Shown: positions 35,451-48,190, counted from the stretch's first letter. The stretch is DNA of 64,000 nucleotides from Prinia subflava (GCF_021018805.1 NC_086247.1:146205378-146269377), one strand, 5' to 3'. Notes: a model not told the origin generated them from the letters alone. A program made the numbers and translations.

Positions 35451-36907
35451 TCCCCTTGTTCACTCTTTTTTTTTTTTACCCAGAGTGTTTGGCACTCTTC
35501 ACAAATCCTTTTGAAATCTTTTGGTCATCACTGCTTCCTTGCATGTACCGCAGATGGCTTTGCCTTTGTTGGGGGAACAGACAAAATAAGTGGCAAGGAG
35601 ACAACTCCTCTGTGACCTTTCGTGGCTTCTTGTCTTTCACATCACAGTCTGCAGGGTAAACACAGTGACTCATTCTCTTTCAGTGAGTAGCTGCCTTTCC
35701 CAAGGTTTTGTTATTTGCAGGGTTTTTCTGTTATAAAATCTGCACCCAGAGAGCAGCGGGATGTGAGCTGTGAGCAGCCAGGTTCTGCCTCCACACCACT
35801 GCAGACCTGGTGGGCAATAAGGAGTGAAAATTCCTGGGCAGGATCATTCCTTTGTCGTCCTTCCCTCCTCCTAAACCTTCCACAATGAGCCTCATTTTTT
35901 CGTTCTCCTCCAATGCGGTGTATCAGTGAAAAGCTTAAAAAAAGCAATTATATAGCAAAAAAAAAAAAAAAAAAAAAAAGTCAGAAGAAAAGGTTTCCTA
36001 GGGGGGAAAATGCTCTAAAATTAGCAGAACACCAGTGGCTTGTGAAAGTGAGGAGTCAGGATGCTCAGCACCGTTGTGCAGTGTCAGCCTGGGATGAGGA
36101 AGAGCTGTTTCAGCCCCAGGGTCTTCTCTTTGCCATGCTGTGAGTGAGGTACCCAAGGCCCAGGTAAAGACCTTAATGCCCAGTGAAGGGGGTTGGGAAC
36201 TCTGCTCTGGTCTCAAGGTGATGTGAATCCCCCTCAGGTTGTGTTATCTCTGCAGAAAGGTATTTTCTGATTGGCTTTTTGACTCTTTTTTTTAGCAAGG
36301 GGGGGTTTAAAAGTGTTGGAAAACACGTCTCAGAGTAAATCTCTTGAGCTCAGGGTACTTCCCACAGGCATTTGAGGTAGTTCCTTTAGAGCATTTCATG
36401 TGTCAATATTTCAATTTTTACCCAACTGGGATGAGCTTCCCTGGTGGCAGAAATGCAGGAAAAGCAAAGCTCTCAGGAGCAGCAGGTTTGCTGCCAGACC
36501 TTTGGGATTTCTCAGAAATGAAAGAGGAGGAGGAGAACAGTAAATGAATGGAGAAAAAAGCACAAAACTAGGGAAAGTGCTGGAGGATGTCAGCTGGAGA
36601 GGTCCATCTTCTCAGTGGGCAGTTCAGAACCCCTTCCAAGGTCACTTTGGCCCATGTTTGCCACCATACCTTCACTGATTAAGGACATTATACATTTAAT
36701 TGACCTATCTAAGCTGGAAAACTCCTGGTGTAGGTGGAATATTGGACTGCATCAACCAGGTGAGACCTGTATGTGCACCAGCAGCAGTCACTGTGTGTGG
36801 TACAGATTCAGTAGAAACTCAGGAATGAAAAAGTCAGTGCTTGCCCATGATGGGCATGCTCCAGGTGCTATTTCTATGCAAAGCATCTCAAATAGCCTCA
36901 AATTGCA
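35451..36907. other. Intergenic, with a long A-run
   Basis: Single-copy DNA containing a pure A-run (35958-35980). No coding sequence precedes the A-run, so a processed pseudogene is not supported. Confidence 0.6.
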
Positions 36908-37146
36908 CCAGGTGAGGTTTAGATTAGATATTAGGAAATATTTCTTCACTGAGAAGGTGGTCAGGCATTGGAATAAGCTCCTCAGGGAAGTGGTGGATGC
37001 ACCATGCCCTGAAGCATCAAAAACGATGTGATTGTGGCACTCAGGGCCATGATTTAGTAGTAACATGACAGTGCTGAGTTAATGGTTGGACTTGCTGATC
37101 TTAAAGCTCTTTTCCAACCTTAACAATTCTCTGATCCTTTGATCCT
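36908..37146 (+). mobile_element. CR1 LINE 3'-end fragment
   Basis: The plus strand shows the sense CR1 3' end: 'tttagattagatattaggaa', 'tcttcactgagaaggtggtc', 'gggaagtggtggatgcacc', then 'ggttggacttgctgatctta' and the terminal 'caattctctgatcctttgat' repeat. Confidence 0.9.
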
Positions 37147-39339
37147 ATCCCTGGGAACCAGAACGAGTGTCTGTGTGCTGCACAGACCCACCAGGAACTG
37201 GGACCACACCGATGAGGGCAAGACTGAGACCTTGGCACGGACCTGCGTTTTCACTGCCTCCCTCCCTTCAGAAGATGTGCAAGTCTGCAGCTAAAAGAGA
37301 CTTCTTCCATGGTGCCTTTCTGTACTGTGGAGGCTCAGAATCACAGGTCAGGGGATCAGTTCACTCATACTGAAGCAGTACCTGTGTCTGGGCTGTGAAG
37401 CCTGCATTATTATTATTGTTATTGCTCAGGATATTTCCTTTCCCATATTCACCCCAGGAGTTCTCAATGGGAGGTCATATCCTGTGACAAGACAGTTTGT
37501 TGCCTTTGCATCAATTTCCAGGAGCCTGGAACATGCCACTGCAGTGAAGGATCCTTTGAAATGTTCCTGCTCCTCTCTGGGTTTTCATGTAGGGGTGACT
37601 GTCATTTTTATTAGATGAGAACCATTCATTGTAATGTGTCTTTTTATCTGTCTAATGCTGGAGCATATCTTCAACCAGAGCTGCAAAATGGGGTCCCAGA
37701 ACAAGGGTTTGTAACCTTCTTCCCCAGGCAGCCTTCACATCCCCAATGGTTTTTTGTCTCACAGTGCCAACCCACAGAAATGTCATGGATCTCACTTTTG
37801 GAGACAAAGAAAAAAAAAAAAAAAAAATAGGATGAGTGTTATGGTTCACACAACAGTTTTTGTTTGCTTTTGGTTTTCCAGCCCAGCCCTTTGGGGTTAC
37901 CCTTTAAAAGACTGCTTTCTGCAGGGGCTGGATCTTGGAGCTCATTTTCTAGCAGCAGCTGACATTTGTCCAGAACTGCATGACCCCAGGATCTGGAGCA
38001 AGTAGCAGTGAAATCACATTGTGAGGACTGGCTGCTGCCACTTTGCCACTCTGACAAAACAAAATATATCCTGGTTGTCCCAGTTAATCTCCCTTCTTTC
38101 AGACAGCAGTGAAACGATATCTCCCCTTATGCTCCTGTGCTGGTACCACAGCCCCAGCCCAGTCTGTGGGCTGTCCTTGCCCTCTGCCTGTGGTGTGGCA
38201 TCCATGCCCAAAGCTTACAGAACACCAAGTTCTGGTGAAGAATTAATTCTCTGAAGTGAGAGATGCTGGATGCTGTGTGCTGCTGGCGCGCCAGGGCTGG
38301 CCGGCGTGTGCCCTGGCAGGCTCCTGCTGCCTGTCTGCCTTCCCTCCTCTTGGCCAGGAACTCTTCCCAAACCCTTTGGTCTTCTCAAAGAACTTTGAAC
38401 TATTTCTCCCCTGCAGCTGTAGAACAGAACATTTTCTCTGCTGGGATCCTCTGGCTCCTTCACTGATCCATTCCTGGGGTGGGAGAGGGGTCTTGGACCC
38501 ACAGGTGTTTGCATTTCTCACATTTGTGTCTTCAGTATAACAACAGAAACCTGACCCGTGTCTGTTGTGCACAGTCCATTCTGCCTTTACAGCAGGAAGA
38601 AAACTGGATTTTGGCAGAAAAGTGTCTTTGAGCCTTTACTTGCAGTTGTCTGAAAACAGATACACTTCTATAAGGCACATTAAAATTTTGTTAAAAAAAA
38701 TGTTATGGCCAAAGCTTGAGCTGATGCTCACTAGTCCAAGAACCCCAAATCCGTGAGCTCTTCTGAGCTCCCAGGCAGGACAGTGGCTGCTCTTTGTGCC
38801 ACAAGCAGGGCGTGTCTCACAGAGTCAGCAGAGGAAAATTTGGCACCAGAAAGCGAATTCAGCACGTGAGCAGCCGTGTTAATGACTGCTGCCATCTCCT
38901 CTCCCCCTTCCCTCCCTCTGCTCCCTTCCGCATGGAAGGACATGGGAACTGTTGGCTGGGGTGTCGCCTGCTGCAGATAAAAGTGACAATCCTGAGACAC
39001 ATCCCACGGGGGAGGCTGAGGTGTTTTGATCCGTCCTAGGCAAGGCTGATGGCAATTTAAAGAAGATTTTTTTGTACGTGCTGAGATGTCATAATGCCGG
39101 GCTGATGGGCAGAAAAGCTGCTGGTGGAAAAGCAGCCTCTTGTAGGAGTTCTCTTCTGAGAGAGGCTGGGGGTGCAAGATCTGATCTTTAATTAACTCAG
39201 ACATCAGAATGGAAACCACAAATACTTGCAAGAGTTTTTTTTTTTTTTAAAACCTAACACTTAAGAAAAATACTGAGTATTGATCTGAACCCCATAGTTC
39301 TTCAGTCCATTGCTGTCCATTCCCTTCTGCTTAAATGCA
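37147..39339. other. Intergenic, unique sequence
   Basis: Single-copy DNA with an A-run at 37809-37827 and a T-run near 39234-39248. No gene recognised. Confidence 0.6.
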
Positions 39340-40030
39340 AACATTTATTGTTAAATATGTATTTCAGTGCTTTAATAAACAGTTCACGCAATTCAATGTT
39401 ACAATGCACGCAGCTAGAATATATTAAAAATGATAGATATTTTCTAGCTGGAGCTGATCCTGTGCTAAGTCAAAAGAGTGAGTGCAGCTAAGGCAGTACT
39501 GCTGCCTGGCTCAGCAGCTGGTTGGACCTTTCATTCTGCATCTCTCTTCCCAGTCTTACTTCTCTGCTCCAGTTTTCCTCTGCGAGGAGGAAATCCAGCC
39601 ATATGTCATCTTTGTATGGTCTTTGAAATCCAGAGAGAACATTGAAACAAGGCAAAGCTCCTGCATCCTGAGCATGAGGTGCTGCCGAGCCCCTTAACAC
39701 TTCACAGCTCGTTTTGTTTAATTCAGAAACAGTAATGCGAGACTGCAGTAGCAAAGAATCAACACTAGATAGCATTTTATGTTTGTTTGGAGGAAGAAAA
39801 GCCTTTTGTTCCCATATTTAGGTAGGTTCTGAAAAATTCCAGGCACATGTTTTAGGCATAATTAATTGTCAGTGTTTTATGGTGATCTGTGTGATATCTG
39901 CCATAAATCCAAAACAATATGCAGCAAAATTATCTTTTTTTCTGTGTTGTTCACTTGACATCATTGCATCAGTATACAATTTATGTGCATTTCTAAAGTG
40001 ATTAATGCTGTTTTGCCTCTGGGTGCAGAG
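39340..40030. promoter_or_regulatory. AT-rich candidate conserved non-coding stretch
   Basis: Two AT-rich blocks (about 39340-39460 and 39840-40020) combine TAAT/ATTA cores (for example the TAATTAATTGTCAG motif near 39861), ATGCAAAC and TTTATGG hexamers, with little repeat character. The composition recalls vertebrate conserved non-coding elements. No specific identification is possible. Confidence 0.2.
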
Positions 40031-41195
40031 GTCAGAGGCTTCTATTCAATGTTTGCATGGGCCATGTTCCTGATCCTGTTAACATCAGTGTGAAACCTCC
40101 ACCAGGCTAAGGTGCAGCCCACTAGGCACTTGTGAGTTCAGTGCAGGGAAATCAAGGCACAAGCATCTACATGAGCAGCAAAGGAACATTACTTGTGACC
40201 TGCAGAACAACAAAAAGCCTCAGGATGGGATCTGACTCATGAATTAAGGCAAACTCACCTTGGTGTCTGTGTGTGGGTGTTGATGAGGAAAATGCTGAGC
40301 TGTTGTTACACGAGGGGGATCCAGCACTCACTCCAGTGTCCTTATGTTGGCATCTATTACCATCCCAGGATATATTACCATCCAATACAACCCCTGTGAG
40401 AGCCTCTGGGTGCCAGCTGAAGTCCAGAAGGGACACACTACAGCATTTCAGAGCAGACCAGGTTGCTGCATTTGGGCAGTGGAGTCACAGCCCTGATGTC
40501 CACTGACATCCCTCCCACCTCAGCACCTGCATGAAGATTCTTTTACTGAGGTCTCTTTGAGATGAATCCCATCCTTCATGAAGGATTAGGTCACCTAAAC
40601 CTGGATGTGCATTTTAGGGGCCCTAAGGTACCTTGCCCAACTTCCAGATGTCAACCCAGAAAATTATAGGTCTCCTACAGGGTTCCATTAAAAAGCACCA
40701 AGAAAATGTCTTGGATACCCTAGGGTCTCTCAGAGGGCTCTAAATCCTGATGCTTTGGCAGCTGCCTCCTGTTCTGCACAGCTGAGCAGATGCTTTCAGG
40801 CCCCACTGACACTGGTTATAGCCAGGGGGTGATCCACAGGGCTGCAGGTATTCCCTGGTGGAAGTGCCCACCCCAGCACAAGCACGAGCAGAGTGTGACC
40901 CTATTTGCCCATGTTCTGCAAAAGAACTGCCACTGTGGGGTTTTTGATGTGAGGTTGAGTGAGAACAGGCAGGGAACAGATCCTGAAGGATCCCAGAGGC
41001 TGCTGCAAGTGAGGGGCTCCCACTTGGAGAAGGAGATGATGGAGCTGTGGCAGGAGCTGTGGGTCTCCAGGGCTCTCCTGTGTTTGTAACATCCAGAAAC
41101 AGCAGAGCAAAACTCTCTTTAAAATATGCTGCTCACACAGGAACTTGAGGCAGCTGTGCCGTGGTGTCTTATGGTAATTACTTGGCATCTCTGTA
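40031..41195. other. Intergenic, unique sequence
   Basis: Single-copy DNA. Short overlapping frames only. Confidence 0.6.
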
Positions 41196-41476
41196 GCACA
41201 TGAAATTGTTTTGGAAGGGAATGACACGAAGCTGTGTCAGGGGAGATTTAGGTCAGATATTAGAAAAAGGTTCTTCACCCAGAGGGTGGCTGGGCACTGA
41301 ACAGGCTCCCCAGGGCAATGTTCACAGCACCAAGGCTGACAGAGCTCAAGAAGCACTTGGACAATGCTCTCAGGCACATGGTGGGACTCTCAGGGTGTCC
41401 TGAGCAGGGCCAGGAGTGGACTATGATGATCCTTGTGGGTCCCTTCTATCTTGGCGTAATCTGTGATTCTGTGCTC
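41196..41476 (+). mobile_element. CR1 LINE 3'-end fragment
   Basis: Sense CR1 3' end: 'ttaggtcagatattagaaaa', 'ttcttcacccagagggtggc', 'ctgggcactgaacaggctcc', then a diverged 'gatgatccttgtgggtccct' motif and the terminal 'taatctgtgattctgtg'. Confidence 0.88.
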
Positions 41477-44400
41477 TTTTTTATGCAGGTCTAGTGAAGC
41501 TGAGCAGGATTTCACAGCTTTGAAGCTTTGGTTTCTTTAAAACACAGAGTTTCGTATTTCTTTGCTAAGGGTTTGCAGCAAGACTCATTTCTTACTGTCA
41601 CTGCTGCCCCGAGAGTCCATTTTTAGCATTAATAGTTAGTGCAGATATGTAACATGAATCTGAGGTGTCTGGGATGCTCTAGCACTGCTCAGAAACCATT
41701 GCTTGTGCTCACACCCTCTGCACAGGGAAGCAAGTGGGCTGAAAATGGCAGTAATTTGAGGGTCAGCTGAACACCGAGGGACAACTTGCTGCTCACTGGT
41801 CTGTGGGGACATTATAAACCCACCAGAGTTCAATCCAATTCTTTTTGAGTTCTGGTCCTCAGTGCTGTGCCAGAAGAGCCCAGTCCAGGTATCCAACCTT
41901 GCAACAGCTGTGTGAAAACCTCTGTGCCAGCCCTGGGGGATGCTGACATTTCCACTTTCACTTCACCACAGTAACAATCAGAATTACGGCAGTTTAGGTG
42001 GAAAAGGAAATATAAATAGCAGCAGCAACAAACCCAAGGAAAAAAGTCCCTCAAGCTCAAATTAAATGGGTTCAAAGGTTTCTTTTTGCTCTCCCTGGGA
42101 TCTGAATATCTTGATGCTTACCCCAGTCCAAGAAGTGAGACAGTTGCAGCCTGAGTTGCAGAACCTCTGCTGGGACTGGAATCCTGGTTTGTGATACAGT
42201 GTTTGTCTCTCTTGGCCCTGAGCCTCTCTTAAAGGATTAATCTATGAATGCACAGATGTGCCTCTACAGGTCCTAACTCCGTGCTCCTCCTTCAGGCTCT
42301 GCTCTGCAAGTCTAAAGCATGATGGAGAAATTTGGATTCCTTGCAACTGTATGTTCAGATTAATTGCAAATGGGTATTGCTACCAGGGATTCTGTAATGG
42401 AAGAGAAAACCAGATGAGTTTAAACTTTATGAATTCTGATTTATTACTTTAAGTTATTTTGGAAACAGAGTACTTGCTTTAAGCACTGCTGTTTGCACAG
42501 CAAATGCTGTTATCTACTCTGTGAACCTCCAAGTGCAGCACCTTGCAGAAAATAAGTTCCTATTTTGGACAAAGAGCATCTCCTTCCTTCCAAACAAAAT
42601 GCCACAGAGTTTGATGCCATGGCTGAAAGCAACGTGAAGCCAAAATTGACTCCTCGCTGCTAAGTCAAGATAAGGTACTTTTAAACCAAAAATCAGCCCC
42701 AAGCAGAGGGCTGCAGTGATCTCAGAAGATCCATTAAAAGCTGTGCCTGCAGAGGCTTTGCCTGTAGCTTCCACTCCCAGCAAGAAAAAGCTCACATGTG
42801 TCATGGTCTGATTGAATCTAAGTATGGTTATGGGGGCAGGACACAAGAAATTATTCCAGAAACTGGATTCTTTGAGATTCTTAAATATGCTTTTAATAGC
42901 AGCAAAGGGAAAACACAGAGTGATCAGTACTAAATTTACTGCTCTTGACCTAACATGCATTCGGATTTCTGATTGCAATTTCACAGTTCCTGTTCAATAA
43001 TTTTCCAAACCTCTGTTTTCGTGGGAGGTACGTATGAAGTTGTCACACTTGGCTGAGGAAACCTCATGCCTGCTATTCATGTGAGCTGCAATTTGTATGT
43101 GATGCACTGCAAAATGCAACACTGGCTCCTCCCTGATGCTGCCACAACCCTCTAGGTGTATTTATACAGAGCTGTTTCCCTTCTCCATCATCACAGGTGA
43201 GAGGATGGAGTCACCTGCTCAGGGTGGGAAGGAAAGAGGCTCCACCAGTGCAGGATTCCATGTGGGACAGGCAGGGATGCACCCCTGCACATCCCTGGGG
43301 CATCAGGGCAGGCTTTTGGGGTTGAAGGCTCAGCCTCCTCCTCCTCCTCCTCTGCACCTTTGTGTCACTCCAGGACCACTGCCTGGGCACTGAACCTTTC
43401 AAAATCTTTTGCAATTTTATAGATAATGGATAAGCTCCAGCATTGTACAGCAGTAAATGATAAACTGTGAGGAATGCAAACGTAACTGTGTGTGCCCTGG
43501 CTGTAATTGCTTTGCTATAATTCTACCTAGCTGTGCAAATGACCCCCAAAAAAGTCAAATTCAGCTTTTCCAGAGTCAGGTGTCTGTGCTGCATCATCCA
43601 CGTTCAAAGGCACCACTGCCTGAAGTGTTCCCTTAAATTCAGTACCCATTAACATGTAAAGGTATTTCCATCCCCTTTTTAAGGTGCTCTGGTTTTCACA
43701 AGGTTTATGGTATTAAAAACAAAAACAAAAAAATTTAAAAAAAGCACCTCTGTTGTGTTTCCTCATGTTTAAGAAAATGTAGAAAAAGGAAAACTGGATG
43801 AGAATAGCCACTCAGGAATAGCTCAGGCCCTGCAAGGGACACAGGAATGGAACCCCTGAGATGTGCAGAAAGTGTGGGACATGATCTCCACCAACCAGCA
43901 ACACTGTAGTTTGTCTTTTAAAGTTTGTGATTAGTGAAAAAAAAGAAAAAGTTTGAGACAACTTTCTGTATAAAAATGTACCTTTTTCTCAATGCAGTTA
44001 TCAAATCTGAAATTTCAAGTAATTTTTCCATCTTATAAGACATCTCTTTTTCAAATAGCAGATGAAAACATTAAGTAAGGTGGGAAAAAAAATCACCATT
44101 ATTCTAGAAAGTGTGTGAACGAAAATCAGAAAGTAAGGAGAAAGTGCCAATGGGAAGTGTCACTTCAGCTGTCAGTGTGGTATGTTTTTTCAGGATTCAT
44201 TTGCAGCAATTAATCTTTGCAGACTGCTGGCTTGCCTGCTCCTTTTCCCTCCTGCAGGAGTTTCCCACATACCCACAGGTTTAATAGATTAAACTAAAGT
44301 AGGAAGTTTCCTTGGTACCTTAAAATAAGCCAGACCGGTGCTGTGAGAGCTCAGAGAAGGTGGAAGCTCGTGTTGGACTGTAGGGGGTAATGTTGCTACA

Positions 44401-45393
44401 CACACTCTGCCTGCCAGCTGCTAAAGGTAGATAAAGCTATCTGCTGTTTGGGTTATTGTGTGACACCCTGGATCCCCGGGGATTAATAAAGAATAAAAAC
44501 ATGTGATTATTCACAGAGACCCCCTCTCTCTGCCCCCAGCATTTCTTCTTTGTAAGGGCACCTCAGTCTCCAGTCCTGGCATCTCCGTGTCCTGCTCTGC
44601 TCGGTGGTCTTTGCCTGGAATTGGATGTGCCTTTAAAGCCATGCTTGGTATTTTGTCTCCTTTTGGCCCTTGTGGCTGGCCCTGCTTGGTGCCAAAACAC
44701 TCCCTGATGCAACTCTGGCACCATCTGGGTGGTGCAGGGCAAGTGGGAGAAGGCAATCTGTGGCTTTGGTGGAGTGATGAGATGGTGGAGTGATGAGTCC
44801 TGCTGCAGAGGTTGATTGCTTTTCCATTCTGGAAGGAGGTGTAACACGATTAAGAAGAAGAGAGGAGGTTAAGTGGAGATGTTAGCCAAGAAGTGTTGAG
44901 GAAACAGCCCAGTCCCCCTGTGGGCAGGTGGGTGAAGCCTCCCCTCATTGCACAGCTCCCATAAAAGCACAGCAAGCACTACAAGGGGCTCCTGGGTCTG
45001 CTGCCCATCACTCCCTCCCTTTCACAAAGCTGAACCACAAACTGAATTTTGCTTCTGCACAGGTAAAAATATTAATTTGAGGTGACTGTGGCAACATTCA
45101 CATCTGGATTTTGTGCTCAACTACTTGGAGACAAGAGAAATGGATCCAGGTGGAAGCCAAATTGAGTGGCTCAGCATTTGTCCCCCTGTCTTTGGCTTGT
45201 TTTTGCATCCCAAAAATAAAAAGGTGAGCTGGGCCATTAATCTGCTTTTTGATGCACCAGGCTTTGATGAGACCATTTTTATCAGCCACAGGCGTGGGTA
45301 CCAATGAACATCTTCATTCCAGCTGCTCATGGTGTGATGTAACAAGTGCTCCACATAAGAGAACCAAAGATTTTTTTTTTCCAGTAAGACAGC
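41477..45393. other. Intergenic, unique sequence
   Basis: Single-copy DNA with a CTC trinucleotide run (about 43336-43352). The interval 43440-43560 is AT-rich and could be a conserved element, but nothing specific was recognised. The block ending in AATAAAGAATAAAAAC near 44500 has polyadenylation-like hexamers without a clear element around it. Confidence 0.55.
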
Positions 45394-45962
45394 TGTTGTG
45401 ATTTAACCCCAGCTGGCAACTTGGTTTGCTCACCCTCTTCCCCTCCTCTTGCACCATTTTTGGAAGAAAAACCAAATAAAAATCTTGGGCTGAGATGAAA
45501 ACAGGTTAATAATTGAAACCAAGTAAAATACAATATTATAACAATAATAACAATAATAATAGTAATTGTAATGGAAAAGAGAGAGAGAGAGAGGAGTAAG
45601 CCCTAAGACAAACAAGAGATGCCCAGCACAGTTCCTCACCTCCTGCTGACTGATGCCCATGCTGGCCCTGAGCAGCAGTTTGTGGCTCCTGGCCAGCACC
45701 CTCAGCTTTATACTGGACATGAGGATCTGTGGTATGGGACATCCCCTGGGCAGCTGGGGTCAGCTGTCCTGGCTTTGTTCATTCCCAGCTCATGTCAGAG
45801 TGTGGGAAACTGAAAATTCCTTGACTTGGGGTGAGCACTACCTAGCATCAGCTGAAGTATCAGTGTGTTACTGACTTTATTTTCATATTACATTCAAAAC
45901 ATGGATTTGTACCAGGTATTAGGGAGAAAATTAACTCTGTCCCAGCCAAAACCGGGACAACA
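45394..45962 (-). mobile_element. Solo LTR of an endogenous retrovirus (ERVL-like, bird type)
   Basis: A 569-bp unit begins TGTTGTGATTTAACCCC and ends CGGGACAACA, so TGTTGT/ACAACA termini form the inverted ends expected of an LTR. Read on the minus strand, it starts with the 'ggttttggctgggacagagt' motif that I recognise from a common avian LTR family and carries a GTATAAAG TATA box (45713-45706). On the plus strand an AATAAT run (about 45540-45562) and a GA run (45579-45596) lie inside it. No gag, pol or env sequence lies on either side, so this is a solo LTR left by recombination. I could not find a convincing target-site duplication. Confidence 0.85.
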
Positions 45963-46261
45963 TCTGAGCTGAGCTGAGAGGTGCAGTGTTACCCTGCATT
46001 CCTTCCAGCTGCCTGAGAGCTCTCTGGCACAGCTGCTGTGTCTGGGGAGCCATGCCTCTGTGGAAGAGTTTAATGGGACAAAAAGTGGTTTGCTGTAGGG
46101 GCAGCACAGCTCCTCAGTGCCTCCAGGCAGCTGGAGGGAGTTGTTTGACAGGCTCCATCTCGACCTGAGGTGATTGCCAAGCACCGTGAGCTGTCCAGGT
46201 CCCTGTGTGTGCACCGTGGATCAGAGCTGTGGTTTGCTCTCTTGAGAATGACCAGGGCTAC
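45963..46261. other. Intergenic, unique sequence
   Basis: Short single-copy stretch between the LTR and a small tandem repeat. Nothing recognised. Confidence 0.6.
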
Positions 46262-46333
46262 TGCTTTGCCCTAGCAGAGTTGTGCTTTGCCCTAGCAGAG
46301 TTGTGCTTTGCCCTAGCAGAGTTGTGCTTTGCC
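46262..46333. repeat. 21-bp tandem repeat, 3.4 copies
   Basis: TGCTTTGCCCTAGCAGAGTTG is repeated exactly three times (46262-46324) followed by a partial fourth copy. The copies are identical. Confidence 0.95.
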
Positions 46334-47727
46334 TGATCCCTGCACTGTCAGAGCTGTGGGATCAGTCCTGGGCAGTGTCCTTCCCCTCTCAGCATTCCCC
46401 AGTCCCACACGGGGGCTGGATGGTGTGAGGGCAGCTTTTCCTCCTGCCAGCACGAATGTATTTGTGTTATAAAGCAGTGTTGTGTGCTTGCCTGGCTGCT
46501 TACATGATGAATGACGCTCCTGGGGTTATTCCAAGGTGATACCAGCAGAGAACAGTGAGGAGTGCTAATTCTGGACACAAATGCTGGAGATGAGCAGAAT
46601 TAATGGACACCCTGCATATGTCAGGGGAGAGGTGGAACAGCAACAGGCTTATTGTGCCTTTCAACTCTGAACAGAGGCTGTACCAATCTCCCAAAACCTG
46701 AAACAATTCATAACCTGGTGTTTAGGGATTTTCACTAAGGATCTTTCTTTAAAAGCACATGCATGGGAAATTAATCTGTTAATCTCTGCTAGGGCTTCCC
46801 TCTTCCTCTGTGATATGGGCTCCTGACTATTTGGGGTGGGCTGGAAGGTGGCTGCAGACTTCCTTGCCAGTTTTCCATCAATTTGCAGGCTGGATGATTC
46901 TCCTCGTGGCTTTGTGGAGGGGAGGAAAGTCCTGGCTGCTGCAGAATCTCAGGTTTCACTCACACGTGAAATGGGACTTGCTGTTCCCTGTGTCAGGTTT
47001 CAATTTGTAAAATGAACAAATGGGTGAAAAATACGAATGCTTTCATTCAGGAGCAGCCTGTGTTTTCTTTGCATGGGCACAGGTGACTTCACCAGGGAGG
47101 CTGATGTTTTATCCTTACAGTTTCGTGGCCCTGCATGCACATCCCATCCCATCCATGCAAAACCCCTTTCTTCCCTTACCTACCCATTGAAGAAGATCTT
47201 ATGCAGGTGCTACAGTGGTAATGAAGCCTCTCTAATCACAATAACAGATTTTTTTTTTTGTGAGAGCCTTTCTTCCCAAAGGAGCTGCGACGAATGCAAG
47301 GAAACTTGGCAAGAACTGGGTTTTCACTGTTTTTTTTATACTCAGCGTCTGCCACATTGAAGCTCTCAGGTCTGATCACAGCACAGCTAATGCAGGAAAA
47401 ATAAAGCTGCTCCCAAGACAGACTGACTGACAGACTTGTCACGATGATAGTACACATATTTGAAATATTATGGCTGCTTTCTTGAAAACCATAGCTCGGG
47501 GAAGCTGTTTCCTTGAGAGCATGTGGTAAAAATAACACCTGCTTTGCAGACAGTGGATTTGGCAGCTGTGAAGATATAGTGTGGGCATCTCCAAAAGCTC
47601 TATACATTTTTGCTTTGTACACAAAAAAACCCAACAGAATTTGTTATGGAAAAAAGGCAGGATGAGATGTGAATTTCTGGGTACAATGGGAAGAGTGTGG
47701 TGGGGGAATATAATAATATAATACAAA
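46334..47727. other. Intergenic, unique sequence
   Basis: Single-copy DNA with no recognised gene. It becomes AT-rich toward its right end, next to the palindrome. Confidence 0.6.
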
Positions 47728-47851
47728 ATATTATAATGTTGCCATAAGATTTTCCTAGTTTGCTGAGCATTCATATTAAATTTAATATTCATATTAAATT
47801 TAATATGAACGCTCAGCAAACTAGGAAAATCTCATGGCAACATTATAATAT
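47728..47851. repeat. Spacer-free 124-bp near-perfect palindrome
   Basis: I paired the two halves base by base around the centre 47789/47790. The 62-bp arms match except at 47746/47833, 47769/47810 and the central pair 47789/47790. The arms include unique mixed-composition sequence (for example TTTCCTAGTTTGCTGAGC at 47751-47768 and its complement at 47811-47828), so this is not merely a simple AT repeat. The structure could extrude as a cruciform or fold into one long hairpin. Confidence 0.97.
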
Positions 47852-47976
47852 ATGTATAATATATATATAATATATATTTTATGTATATATATTATATGCA
47901 TATATATGTATAATTTATGTATATATAACATATATTTTATGTATATATTTTATGCATATATATGGGTAATATATAT
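47852..47976. repeat. Irregular TA-rich repeat
   Basis: This segment is almost entirely A and T. It contains repeated TATATAT, TATGTATATAT and TTTTATG motifs and bridges the palindrome and the pentamer array. Confidence 0.9.
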
Positions 47977-48190
47977 ATAATATAATATAATATAATATAA
48001 TATAATATAATATAATATAATATAATATAATATAATATAATATAATATAATATAATATAATATAATATAATATAATATAATATAATATAATATAATATAA
48101 TATAATATAATATAATATAATATAATATAATATAATATAATATAATATAATATAATATAATATATATTAATGTATAATATATAATTATAT
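47977..48190. repeat. Pentanucleotide microsatellite (TATAA)n, about 37 copies
   Basis: From about 47977 to 48163 the sequence is a near-perfect TATAA array, tailing into imperfect TA-rich DNA up to about 48190. Ile-Leu-Tyr-Tyr reading frames across it are artefacts of the repeat. Confidence 0.95.

Noticed and set aside
35958..35980. A-run as the tail of a processed pseudogene
   Set aside because: The preceding sequence has no coding similarity and no target-site duplication was seen. The same applies to the A-runs at 37809 and 48816.
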